Assembly (NCBI GenBank): GCA_003151335.1 | Contig: PLXE01000041.1 | Span: forward strand, 1-34,498 | Length of the DNA: 34,498 nucleotides | Direction: 5' to 3' | From: Acidobacteriaceae bacterium | GTDB taxonomy: Bacteria > Acidobacteriota > Terriglobia > Terriglobales > Acidobacteriaceae | Shown: positions 24,376 through 32,986 of the stretch, piece after piece | Layout: every line of letters starts with the position of its first letter | Position numbering within the stretch: the stretch's first letter is position 1 | Notes under the pieces: generated by a model | What the model was told of the DNA's origin: nothing | What the model saw: the letters and a program-made list of their open reading frames with translations, nothing else | The model's database searches: none | Made by a program: the position numbers and the translations under genes

Positions 24376-24489
24376 GCGGACCAAACGTGGGGGGCGCGTC
24401 CCAACACCAGCGCTCTCAAATCGTCATCCCGCCTGCACGCCGCGAAAAATCAGGTGCAGGGCGGAAGGCCATCCAAGGGTATCGCAGTC

Positions 24490-25242
24490 GTGAGCCGCGG
24501 AATCAGCATTCGGGTGCCGAGAACGTCGCAAGGCGGTGGAGGCCGGGGTCCCGCTGCGGGATGGCCCGGCAACGGCGGCGGAGGTGGCGGTCGCGGCGGC
24601 GATGACCATTTGCCCAGCTACAGCGAGCGCCTGCGCCGCTATCGCCTGGGACTGATGCTGGCGCTGTCTTCGGTGGTCATGCTCTTCGTTTCCTTCACCA
24701 CGGCTTACGTGGTGCGCAAAGCGGGGGCCGTCTGGGACCCGGCGAGCAACGACTACGTCAGCAACTGGGTGCCACTGACACTCCCCGTCAGGTTGCTGGT
24801 GGTCAACACCTGCATCCTGCTGCTCAGCAGTTTTGTTCTGGAGTTTGCGCGGCGGCGCGCCGCGGAAGATGTCGCCCTGGCGCCCATTGTCGGCATGCCG
24901 GGCATTCGCGTGAGCGCCAACCATGCCCTCCCCTGGATCTGGACGACGATCGTCCTTGGCTTCGGCTTCCTTGCGGGACAGGGTTATGCGTGGCATCAAC
25001 TGCGGTTGACCAACACCACGTTTGCCACCAGCATCAGCAGTTCGTTCTTTTACATGCTTACCGGGGTCCACGCCGTGCACCTCGCCGGAGGAATTCTCGC
25101 GCTGCTCTATGCCGGGATGACGACCTGGCTGCATCGCCCGCCGGAGACCCGCCGCATCGTCATTGACGTAACCGCATGGTACTGGCACTTCATGGGCCTG
25201 TTGTGGATCTATGTCTTCGCTCTGCTTTACTTCGCCAGGTAG
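24490..25242 (+). CDS. Cytochrome c oxidase subunit III-like protein
   Basis: Heme-copper oxidase subunit III, an inner-membrane accessory subunit of terminal oxidases. Five hydrophobic helices follow a glycine-rich, cytosolic N-terminus (about 20-40). The family pattern is clear: RLGLMLALSSVVMLFVSFTTAYVVR, then SFFYMLTGVHAVHLAGG and the final TAWYWHFMGLLWIYVFALLYF with its Trp-His-Phe motif. The start is uncertain: I use the GTG at 24490, which gives 250 residues; a TTG at 24328 would add 54 atypical residues. Subunits I, II and IV are not adjacent, so this is an orphan copy; it is followed by an unrelated gene on the same strand. Confidence 0.85.
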   Translation: MSRGISIRVPRTSQGGGGRGPAAGWPGNGGGGGGRGGDDHLPSYSERLRRYRLGLMLALSSVVMLFVSFTTAYVVRKAGAVWDPASNDYVSNWVPLTLPVRLLVVNTCILLLSSFVLEFARRRAAEDVALAPIVGMPGIRVSANHALPWIWTTIVLGFGFLAGQGYAWHQLRLTNTTFATSISSSFFYMLTGVHAVHLAGGILALLYAGMTTWLHRPPETRRIVIDVTAWYWHFMGLLWIYVFALLYFAR

Positions 25243-25416
25243 GGCCCCTTCCTCAACTGTTACGCTGTATTTCGCGTGCTGTAACTTCTGCTGCGCTCAT
25301 CAAACGCCACGCGTAACTCCTGCGATGGAAAACCGGGGACAATCGGTGAACTGGTAGGCGCAGAATAGGTTGGACAATCTTCCCACTTGGGATGACAATC
25401 CACGCGAGGAAATCAA

Positions 25417-25809
25417 ATGCCCCAGTCCTGGTACGGTGCACTGTGTCCATATTGCAGGTTCAGCACGCCTCTGTTCGAAACCACCCTGGCAGAAATAATC
25501 CGTAATCGGCAAGTGGCAACCACGGGCGAGCCATTCCTGGTGTTCGTGTGCCAGCGCTGTACGAAATGCTTTCCATGGAACTATGACCTGAGGCAAGTGG
25601 TGGGAAAGTTCGAGGCACTGTCCCGCACAGACCCGGTCTGGATTTCGGTTATTGCCAAATGCGAGGACGGAGAGTGCGAAGCTCTAACAGAACTAATCGC
25701 AATCCGGCCACATGGCACCACCAAACAACAGATTCTCGACGAACGGCCCACATGGAACGCGAAGGATATTTATTGCGATAACGGCCATCCAATAATTATT
25801 CCCCTCTAG
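25417..25809 (+). CDS. Hypothetical Cys-rich (zinc-ribbon-like) protein
   Basis: Unrecognised 130-residue soluble protein with eight cysteines: C10 and C13 (LCPYC), C45, C48 and C51 (VCQRCTKC), C82 and C87 (KCEDGEC), and C120. The two CxxC motifs at 10-13 and 45-48 could form one zinc ribbon. GAGGAA lies seven bases before the ATG at 25417, which supports translation. It lies between the oxidase subunit and uvrA, without a clear operon partner. Confidence 0.75.
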   Translation: MPQSWYGALCPYCRFSTPLFETTLAEIIRNRQVATTGEPFLVFVCQRCTKCFPWNYDLRQVVGKFEALSRTDPVWISVIAKCEDGECEALTELIAIRPHGTTKQQILDERPTWNAKDIYCDNGHPIIIPL

Positions 25810-25944
25810 AGCAGTTGTAGTGTCCCACCACTGGCATAACCTCCTCCCAATACAATCCCCTGTCGGCGGGGGCTGCCTTGTCGCTGCACACTTTTGGCCG
25901 AATACGGTTCCTTCGGTGCTCACCCGCAACGATCGGCAACCAGT

Positions 25945-25950
25945 TATAAT
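25945..25950 (+). promoter_or_regulatory. Candidate -10 box upstream of uvrA
   Basis: A perfect TATAAT lies 97 bases before the uvrA ATG. No good -35 hexamer is seen at the usual distance, and no LexA-type palindrome is recognised around it. Confidence 0.4.
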
Positions 25951-26046
25951 CAAAGGTTTCGGCAGCCGTCTTTAGCCGTGTCTGTGGGGTGGTGGCACTA
26001 TGCTGCCTTTTCCACGAACTCTTCCCCTGCCGAAACTCTGGGGCCC

Positions 26047-28965
26047 ATGTCGAACGAGAGCATTGTCGTGCGCGGAGCGCGCGTCCACAATCTGAAGAAC
26101 ATCGACTTCGAAATTCCGCACAATGCCATGACGGTGGTGACGGGAGTTTCGGGCTCGGGCAAGTCCTCACTGGCGTTCGATACCGTTTACGCCGAGGGCC
26201 AGCGCCGCTACGTGGAGTCGCTTTCCGCCTACGCGCGACAGTTCCTGGAACGCATCGAGAAGCCGGATGTCGATGTCATCGACGGCATTGCCCCCGCGGT
26301 CGCTATCCGGCAGAAGAACACCACGCGCAATCCGCGCTCGACGGTCGCCACCGCAACCGAGATCTATGACTATTTGCGCCTACTGTATGCCCGCGTGGGG
26401 CGCACCTACTGCCTGAATTGCGGGCAAGAGGTGAAGAAGGACACGGTCGACGAAGTCGCGGGGAGAATTCTCGCGCTCGGAGAAGGAGCGCGCGTGCAAG
26501 CATTCTTTCCGGTGCAGCCGCCGCCAAAGCCTGCCGAGCCAGAAAAGTCCAAAGGCCGCCGCATCGCAAAGAAGAAGGCGCCTAAGTCAGCGGACGATCC
26601 GTGGCTGAGAGAGCGTCTGTTTGAGCTGCGCAAGCGGGGCTACAACCGGCTCTACCAGAACGGGCGAGTGGTTGAGTTCTCGACACCCGAGTCGTTGCTC
26701 GACCTCAACTTTGCCGAACCGGTGCTGGTGCTGATCGATCGCATCGCAGTCTCACCCGAGGCGCGGGCGCGCATCGTAGATGCCGTGGAACAGGGCTATC
26801 GCGAGGCTGGCGAAGTGCTGTTCGAGACCGCTCCCGCCGAGGGCGAAGCTGCGCAAGGCCTGCGCTTTTCCCAGCGCTTCGAATGCAAGGCGTGCAACCT
26901 TCGTTACGAAGAGCCGGAACCACGGTTGTTCTCGTTCAACAACCCATTTGGCGCATGTCCACGCTGTCAGGGCTTCGGCAACACCATCGACTTCGATCTC
27001 AACCTGGTGATCCCCAATAAGACGCTAACTCTGGCCGAAGGCGCGATCGAACCTTGGACCAAGCCGAAATACCGACCATTGGCGACGGAGATGCGCCGTT
27101 ACACTCGCGCCGCAGGTATTCCGCATGACGTGCCGTGGCAGGACCTGACCAGCGAGCAGCAAAACTACATCATCAACGGTGATGGAAAATTCTCAGGGGT
27201 GCGCGGCTTCTTCGCGTACCTGGAGCGCAAGAAGTACAAACTGCACGTACGGGTCTTCGTCAGCCGGTATCGCGGCTATTCGCTGTGCTCGGACTGCGGG
27301 GGCCTGCGGTTGCGACGCGAAGCACGGCAGGTAAAGATCGGCGGCACGGACATTTGCCAGGTTTCGGTGATGACGGTCGAAGAGGCGACGCAATTTTTCT
27401 CGCACTTGCAACTGACCCGGCAGGAGGCCGACATCGCCGGCAAGCTGCTGGACGAAATTAACGACCGGCTGCGCTATCTGAACGATGTCGGTCTGGAGTA
27501 TCTGACACTCAATCGCTTGTCGTCCACGCTATCGGGTGGCGAGGCGCAACGCATTCAGCTGGCAACGTCGCTGGGCTCGCGGCTGGTTGGCACGCTCTAT
27601 GTGCTGGATGAGCCATCGATCGGGTTGCACCACCGCGACACAAGCAGGCTGATCAAGATCCTGCACGATCTGCGTGACTTGGGGAATACGATCCTGGTGG
27701 TGGAGCATGATGCCGAGATCATGCGCTCGGCCGATCGCATTCTCGACCTAGGACCGGGGGCCGGTGAAAACGGCGGGCGCGTGATTGCGGTTGGGACCTA
27801 CGATGAGATCCTGCACAATCCCGCTTCCCTTACCGGGCGCTACTTGAGTGACGAGCTGCGCATACCGATGCCGTCGTCGCGGCGAACAGGCACGGGCCGG
27901 CAAATCAAGCTGATTGGCGCGCGGGCGCATAATTTGAAGAAGGTGAACGTCTCCATTCCGCTGGGTGTGATGGTGTGCATTACGGGAGTGTCGGGCTCGG
28001 GAAAATCGACGCTGGTGCATGATGTGCTCTACAACGCGATAGCTGCGCAAACCGGCCAAGTCACGGGCGGCCCGCAGGCCGAAGTGGATCGCGTGGAAGG
28101 CGCGGAGTGGATCGATGAGGTTGTGCTGGTGGACCAGTCGCCGATTGGCCGCACTCCGCGATCCAATCCGGTGACGTACATCAAGGCATTTGACGCCATC
28201 CGCGAACTCTTCGCTTCCCTGCCGGAGAGCAAGAAGCATGGCTACGCGGCGGGACATTTTTCCTTCAACATTCCCGGCGGACGTTGCGAAGGCTGCCAGG
28301 GCGACGGCACGGTGACAGTTGAAATGCAGTTCCTCGCGGATGTTGAATTGGTTTGCGAAGAATGCAAGGGCATGCGTTACAAGCCTGAGATTCTGGAGGT
28401 CCGGTATCACGGCAAGAACATCCACGAAGTTTTGAACCTTACCGTTAAAGAGGCCCTGCACTTCTTCTCGGGCGTGCCAAAGATTGTGGAGAAGCTGCGC
28501 GTGCTGGACGAAGTTGGCTTGGGATATTTGCGCCTTGGCCAGTCGGCAACAACGCTGTCCGGCGGCGAAGCGCAACGCATGAAGCTGGCGGCGCACCTTC
28601 AGCCCAAGCTGCGCGACATTGGGCGGTCGCAGCTCGAGCGCAACAAGCGCCACCCGCGCATGCTATACATCTTCGACGAACCCACCACTGGCCTGCACTT
28701 CGACGATGTCAGCAAACTTTTGGCGGCCTTCCGCCGGTTGATCGAGGCGGGTGGCTCGATCCTGGTCATCGAGCATAACCTTGACATCATCAAAACGGCG
28801 GACTGGGTGATCGATCTTGGGCCGGAAGGCGGAGCGCGCGGCGGCGAGGTCGTGGTGGTAGGAACCCCGGAGACCATCGCCAAGGCTCAGAATTCCTACA
28901 CCGGTCAATGGCTGGCGCGCATCTTATCGCCCAACGGGAATCCGCAATCGCATGATCATCCATAG
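26047..28965 (+). CDS. uvrA: Excinuclease ABC subunit A
   Basis: Damage-sensing ATPase of nucleotide excision repair, 972 residues, which loads UvrB at lesions. It has two ABC ATPase modules: Walker [10 protein letters not shown] (33-41) with signature [12 protein letters not shown], and the second Walker [10 protein letters not shown] (about 648-657) with [12 protein letters not shown]. Zinc-finger cysteines appear as CKACN...CPRCQ and CEGCQGDG...CEECKG. A Lys/Pro-rich insertion (about 160-180) sits in the first signature domain. The family N-terminus [19 protein letters not shown] fixes the ATG at 26047; an upstream extension to 25894 is not used. Its 3' end overlaps the TPR gene by 14 bases. 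Confidence 0.98.
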   Translation: MSNESIVVRGARVHNLKNIDFEIPHNAMTVVTGVSGSGKSSLAFDTVYAEGQRRYVESLSAYARQFLERIEKPDVDVIDGIAPAVAIRQKNTTRNPRSTVATATEIYDYLRLLYARVGRTYCLNCGQEVKKDTVDEVAGRILALGEGARVQAFFPVQPPPKPAEPEKSKGRRIAKKKAPKSADDPWLRERLFELRKRGYNRLYQNGRVVEFSTPESLLDLNFAEPVLVLIDRIAVSPEARARIVDAVEQGYREAGEVLFETAPAEGEAAQGLRFSQRFECKACNLRYEEPEPRLFSFNNPFGACPRCQGFGNTIDFDLNLVIPNKTLTLAEGAIEPWTKPKYRPLATEMRRYTRAAGIPHDVPWQDLTSEQQNYIINGDGKFSGVRGFFAYLERKKYKLHVRVFVSRYRGYSLCSDCGGLRLRREARQVKIGGTDICQVSVMTVEEATQFFSHLQLTRQEADIAGKLLDEINDRLRYLNDVGLEYLTLNRLSSTLSGGEAQRIQLATSLGSRLVGTLYVLDEPSIGLHHRDTSRLIKILHDLRDLGNTILVVEHDAEIMRSADRILDLGPGAGENGGRVIAVGTYDEILHNPASLTGRYLSDELRIPMPSSRRTGTGRQIKLIGARAHNLKKVNVSIPLGVMVCITGVSGSGKSTLVHDVLYNAIAAQTGQVTGGPQAEVDRVEGAEWIDEVVLVDQSPIGRTPRSNPVTYIKAFDAIRELFASLPESKKHGYAAGHFSFNIPGGRCEGCQGDGTVTVEMQFLADVELVCEECKGMRYKPEILEVRYHGKNIHEVLNLTVKEALHFFSGVPKIVEKLRVLDEVGLGYLRLGQSATTLSGGEAQRMKLAAHLQPKLRDIGRSQLERNKRHPRMLYIFDEPTTGLHFDDVSKLLAAFRRLIEAGGSILVIEHNLDIIKTADWVIDLGPEGGARGGEVVVVGTPETIAKAQNSYTGQWLARILSPNGNPQSHDHP

Positions 28966-30313
28966 ACGCTCGATGGCGCTCCTTCTATCCATGGCTCTGA
29001 CTGTGGCCGGGGCTCTCGTCGGCGTTGCGGCGCAGGAGAGCAAGCCGACGATCCGTCACCATCGCGTTGCCGAGGAGGTCGCCGACGACAGCAGCTCGCC
29101 GGAGGTGGACCAGGCGGAAACGGCGATGCAGCACCGCGACTTCACCACGGCAGAATCACTTTTGCAGAAAGCTGTAACGGCGAAGCCCAATGACTATCGC
29201 GCATGGTTCGACCTGGGATACGTGTACAACGCCACGCAGCGCGGCCCTCAGGCGATCGACGCTTATCGCAAGTCGGTGGCAGCGAAGCCCGATGTCTTCG
29301 AATCCAATCTGAATCTGGGCATATTGCTGGCTGGGCAAGGCGACAAGGTTGAAGCGGCAAAGTACTTGAAGGCGGCAACCCAACTGAAGCCCACGGCGCA
29401 TCCTGAGGAGGGCCTGGCGCGGGCCTGGCAGTCCCTGGGACGCGTCGAAGAGGACAGCGATGCGCAGCAGGCGCTCGCCGCTTATTCGGAGGCCGCCAAG
29501 CTCAATCCCAAAGCTGCCCAGCCGCACCTCTCCGCCGGAATTCTGCTGGAGAAGCAGAATGATCTCGACGCGGCAGCGCGTGAGTTCCAGTTGGCGGCGG
29601 AACTCGATGCGAAATCGCCGGAAGCCCTAGCGGGTTTGGCGAACGTCGCAATGAAGCAAAAGAAGTACCCCGAAGCCGAGGCTGCATTGCGCAAGTTGCT
29701 GGCGGCCAATCCTGAGAATAGCAACGCGCGCGTTCAACTGGGACGCGTCCTGGCAGCCGAGGGCAAGAACGGCGAGGCCGCCGAGGAGCTGCAGCATGGA
29801 CTAAAGGCCGATCCCGGCGATCCTCACGCCGCGCTGGAACTGGGTTCGCTCTACGTGCAGGCCGGCAAGGACAGCGAAGCTGAGCAACAGTTTCTAATCG
29901 CCGTCCAGAAACTGCCTCAGGACGCCGAGGCGCACTACGCGCTCGGTTCATTGCTGATGCACGAGAAGAAATATCCCGAGGCGCAACAGGAATTGCTGGT
30001 TGCGGTCAAACTCAAGCCCGACTTGGCGGATGCGTATGGCAACCTCGCGGTGGTGGCTTCGGAGAACAAGAATTACGAGCTGGCGTTGAAGTCGCTGGAT
30101 TACCGCGCCAAGTTCTTACCCGAGTCCCCGGCCAGCTACTTCCTGCGGGCCACCTGTTTTGACCACTTGAAGGCGGTCAAGCAGGCGGTGGAATATTATC
30201 AACGTTTCCTGGCGGCAGACGCGGGCAAGCTTCCCGACCAGGACTGGCAGGCGCGTCATCGACTGATAGCGCTTGACCCCCAGCACGCAGAGAAGTATCA
30301 AATCAAGAAGTAG
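28952..30313 (+). CDS. Exported TPR-repeat protein
   Basis: Product of 453 residues with a signal peptide (1-27, cleavage near GVAAQ) and about ten tetratricopeptide repeats from residue 52 to the C-terminus, for example AETAMQHRDFTTAESLLQKAV and WFDLGYVYNATQRGPQAIDAYRKS. TPRs bind partner proteins, so it probably acts as an envelope scaffold. The ATG at 28952 lies inside the uvrA end (14-base overlap), so translation is coupled. The next gene begins right after its stop. Co-transcription with uvrA may be incidental. Confidence 0.88.
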   Translation: MIIHRRSMALLLSMALTVAGALVGVAAQESKPTIRHHRVAEEVADDSSSPEVDQAETAMQHRDFTTAESLLQKAVTAKPNDYRAWFDLGYVYNATQRGPQAIDAYRKSVAAKPDVFESNLNLGILLAGQGDKVEAAKYLKAATQLKPTAHPEEGLARAWQSLGRVEEDSDAQQALAAYSEAAKLNPKAAQPHLSAGILLEKQNDLDAAAREFQLAAELDAKSPEALAGLANVAMKQKKYPEAEAALRKLLAANPENSNARVQLGRVLAAEGKNGEAAEELQHGLKADPGDPHAALELGSLYVQAGKDSEAEQQFLIAVQKLPQDAEAHYALGSLLMHEKKYPEAQQELLVAVKLKPDLADAYGNLAVVASENKNYELALKSLDYRAKFLPESPASYFLRATCFDHLKAVKQAVEYYQRFLAADAGKLPDQDWQARHRLIALDPQHAEKYQIKK

Positions 30314-30314
30314 T

Positions 30315-30767
30315 ATGCGGCCACCATTACGAAGCGCGGCGATTGTGTTCCTGCTCACCGGCATGGCGCTGGCAGCGAACGAATCCTTGCCTGCTCTGAA
30401 GACCCGCGCCGATGCGGCCCATGGCGGAGAACAAGCAAAACTCTGCCTCGAATATGCTCATCGTTTGCTGGAGGACGCCAATACTCTGTTCACCAACGGT
30501 GATGTAGACAAGGCCCAGGGCGAGGTTGGCGATGTGGTGGAGTACAGCCGTAAGGCGGCCGATGCGGCATCCACCTCGGGAAAACATCTGAAGCAAACCG
30601 AGATTGACTTGCGCAAGCTTGCCAAACGTATGAAAGATATTGCTGCAACACTGGCTGTGGAGGACCGCCCGCCCCTGCTGCAAGCGGTGGATGACATCGA
30701 ACAGATCCGCGCTGACCTGTTGACCAGAATGTTCGGGCCGCAGGCCGAACCGAAGGGGAAACCGTGA
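30315..30767 (+). CDS. Exported helical protein 1
   Basis: Unrecognised 150-residue protein with a signal peptide (1-21, cut after ALA) and an all-helical mature part rich in Lys/Asp/Ala. It has a helix-turn-helix-like layout: a helix LCLEYAHRLLEDANTLF, a second VVEYSRKAADAASTSGKHL and a third KRMKDIAATLAV. Its ATG lies two bases after the TPR gene's stop. Its stop overlaps the ATG of the next gene. The weak AAGAAG upstream suggests coupled translation. Confidence 0.78.
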   Translation: MRPPLRSAAIVFLLTGMALAANESLPALKTRADAAHGGEQAKLCLEYAHRLLEDANTLFTNGDVDKAQGEVGDVVEYSRKAADAASTSGKHLKQTEIDLRKLAKRMKDIAATLAVEDRPPLLQAVDDIEQIRADLLTRMFGPQAEPKGKP

Positions 30768-31327
30768 TGTTGCGTAGAACCCAGTGGCTCGCCGGGCTAA
30801 TGTTCCTATTTTTTTTTCTTGCCCGAGTTGGACTAACCCAAACCCGCGATCGCGATCCGCTCAACGAAAAAGAAATCGACCAGATGCGCGAATCGGCGGA
30901 CTATCCGGACAAGCGCCTGGAGTTGATGATCAACTTTGCGCGGGCGCGCATGGCATCCATCGATCAATTGCGGGCCGACGCGAAGAACGCCAAAGACCGC
31001 CCCATGCAGATACACGATCTGCTGCAAGATTTTTCCTCGCTGCTGGATGAAATCGACGACAACGTGGATATGTACTCCTCACACAAGACCGATATGCGCA
31101 AAGGCTTGAGATTGCTGATTGAAGCCGACAGTGAGTGGGCCCTCAAGCTGCGCGGCCTGAAAGAACAGTCCCCTCCGGAGGAGTTGGAGCAGTACTCCTT
31201 CCTGCTGGCGAACGCCCGCGAGGCTGTAAATGACAGTGCCGATGGGGCGCGCAAGGAACTGCAGGAGCAGAATGAGCTGGCCAAGGAAAAGAAACTGAAC
31301 AAGATCTATTCGGAGCGGCCGCATTAG
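30767..31327 (+). CDS. Exported helical protein 2
   Basis: Unrecognised 186-residue protein with a signal peptide (1-24) and a mature part of long helices, like the preceding gene: LELMINFARARMASIDQL, then a helix with DDNVDMYSSHKTDMRKGLRLLIEADSEWALKLRGL and a C-terminal ELQEQNELAKEKK. The similar size and layout suggest the two are distant relatives or complex partners. The ATG at 30767 overlaps the previous stop as TGATG; a GTG one codon upstream is possible. Confidence 0.78.
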   Translation: MLRRTQWLAGLMFLFFFLARVGLTQTRDRDPLNEKEIDQMRESADYPDKRLELMINFARARMASIDQLRADAKNAKDRPMQIHDLLQDFSSLLDEIDDNVDMYSSHKTDMRKGLRLLIEADSEWALKLRGLKEQSPPEELEQYSFLLANAREAVNDSADGARKELQEQNELAKEKKLNKIYSERPH

Positions 31328-31366
31328 TCGTATCCGCCGCGAACTCCGTGCTACGTTAGTAACACC

Positions 31367-32053
31367 TTGCTCCCAAAACTACAGGAGATTTTCCAGAGAA
31401 CCTACCGCGAGCTGCGGCCACGCGCGCCGTTGCCGGAGTTCCGCATTGAGTTCTATCCTTTCGCCAATGTAAACAGCACCATTCGGGTGCGCGAGACCAT
31501 AGTGCACGCACGCATCTCCGACCTGCTGGAAGGTGCGCCTGAGACCGTCCTGGAGGCGATCGCCCACATCCTGCTGGCCAAAATCTACCGCAAGCCCATC
31601 GCACCCCTGCACTCGACGCGCTATCGCCGCTACGTTTCCAGTCACGACATCAGCACTAAGGCGCAACGGGTGCGACAGCTGCGCGGGCGAAAGCGAATTG
31701 CCTCCGCACAAGGCGAGGTCTACGATCTGGAGCAGATCTTCGAAGAACTCAACCAGCGTTTCTTCCACGGTTTACTGGGCCGGCCGCAGATGACGTGGAG
31801 CCAGGCGCACGCCCGCAGAAGCCTGGCGCATTACGATCCCGCCCATAATGCCATCGTGGTCAGCCGCGCCTTCGATCACCCGCGAGTGCCGCATTACGCC
31901 GTGGAATACATCGTCTATCACGAAATGCTCCATCTGAAGCATCCGGTAAAGCTGCGCGGCAGCCGGCGTTGCGTCCATGGGGCCGCGTTTCAAGCGGAAG
32001 AAAGACTATTCCCGGAGTTAGAGCGCGCCAAGGCATTCCTGAAGAGGCTGTGA
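31367..32053 (+). CDS. SprT-like zinc metalloprotease-family protein
   Basis: Product of 228 residues. The C-terminal domain has HEMLH (H185, E186, H189), the zinc-binding and catalytic core of gluzincins, with VHGAAF (about H205) as a third ligand candidate. This arrangement is like SprT/YgjP-type proteins. The N-terminal half is a mixed, basic region. It opens with TTG at 31367 because no ATG or GTG follows the preceding in-frame stop; this start is uncertain. It comes 39 bases after the exported helical protein gene and may belong to the same transcript. The substrate is unknown. Confidence 0.75.
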   Translation: MLPKLQEIFQRTYRELRPRAPLPEFRIEFYPFANVNSTIRVRETIVHARISDLLEGAPETVLEAIAHILLAKIYRKPIAPLHSTRYRRYVSSHDISTKAQRVRQLRGRKRIASAQGEVYDLEQIFEELNQRFFHGLLGRPQMTWSQAHARRSLAHYDPAHNAIVVSRAFDHPRVPHYAVEYIVYHEMLHLKHPVKLRGSRRCVHGAAFQAEERLFPELERAKAFLKRL

Positions 32054-32286
32054 GCGCTTCCTGCTAGAGGCCGCCGACGGCACGTGGTCGGTCAGATATC
32101 CAAAACGTGCCAAAATGGGAACAACGGTTCCGGTAGTACTTCCCTTTGTTACAACAACTTACATAAATCTATTCCGATGAACTGTTTTTTGCTACCCCAC
32201 GAAACTTAATGGGTGTAAAGTAGTGCCGCCTTTTGAGACCCAGCAAATTTCGGGTGAAACCTATGTCACCATAACGGAGGATTGGA
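32054..32286 (+). other. Intergenic region before the PEP-CTERM gene
   Basis: No gene is visible. GGTGA (32253-32257) and TCACC (32266-32270) can pair to form a short hairpin directly before the GGAGG ribosome binding site. No known riboswitch motif was recognised. Confidence 0.4.
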
Positions 32287-32874
32287 ATGAGAAGCCTTAA
32301 CGTGCGTGCAATTTTGCTACTGATGGCTATTTCCTGTTTCGCCGTAGGATTGGCCCGCGCTGATGTCACGGTAACCTTTCCCAGCGACAACAGTTTCTAT
32401 TGCAATATCAATGGTTGTGACTTTGTCGGTAACAATGGACATCAAACCGCCCCCTTCTATACGGCTGGGGACTTTGTTACTGAAATATTCTTTACTGGGC
32501 AGCCCTCGCTCATTGGCTTATCGTACGACTTCTTCCTCATCGATAATCTCGGCGGTAATCCCGGTGCCCAGTACGAGAACGATGTTTACGTCAACAATAC
32601 CCTAGTAGGCGACTTCATGGTTGCAGACTGTAATTACTGCGGCTCACAGATGGAGTTCACGGGCACGTTCCACTTCGGCGCAATAGAAGGTGATGGAACC
32701 TACGCTCTCTCCATCGTACTGGCAGACACCGTGCCGCCCGGGGACGGGAATGAGATATTCCTCGCGCCGGGTACCGTGGTTCTCCAGAGTACTCCGGAAC
32801 CAGGCACCTTGGCATTGCTGGGCTCCGCAGTTGTAGGGCTGGCGGGATGGATTCGCCGCAAGTCGTTGCGCTAG
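32287..32874 (+). CDS. PEP-CTERM domain exported protein
   Basis: Product of 195 residues exported through a signal peptide (1-25, cut after ARA). The mature part is a beta-rich domain with four cysteines and YxNNTLVGDF- and FTGTFHFG-type strands. The C-terminus is a classical PEP-CTERM sorting signal: PEP at 170-172, then a hydrophobic helix and a basic end (TPEPGTLALLG...WIRRK). In other species exosortase removes it, in connection with extracellular polysaccharide production. No exosortase is in this window. GGAGG lies six bases before the ATG. Confidence 0.93.
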   Translation: MRSLNVRAILLLMAISCFAVGLARADVTVTFPSDNSFYCNINGCDFVGNNGHQTAPFYTAGDFVTEIFFTGQPSLIGLSYDFFLIDNLGGNPGAQYENDVYVNNTLVGDFMVADCNYCGSQMEFTGTFHFGAIEGDGTYALSIVLADTVPPGDGNEIFLAPGTVVLQSTPEPGTLALLGSAVVGLAGWIRRKSLR

Positions 32875-32986
32875 ACCTTTACGAGGTTCTGCTCAATGTT
32901 CCGGAGTGCCGCGTCGGTGCGGACGAGCAGACGCTCTTCATGGACAGGTTCACAAGTCAACGAGATTGACGAGGAGGAATTTTGAC

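Noticed and set aside
25810-26046. LexA/SOS box upstream of uvrA
   Set aside because: No CTGT-N8-ACAG-like or other recognisable palindrome is found in the interval.
32054-32286. Cyclic-di-GMP or other riboswitch before the PEP-CTERM gene
   Set aside because: None of the conserved GEMM motifs is present; only a short hairpin is seen.
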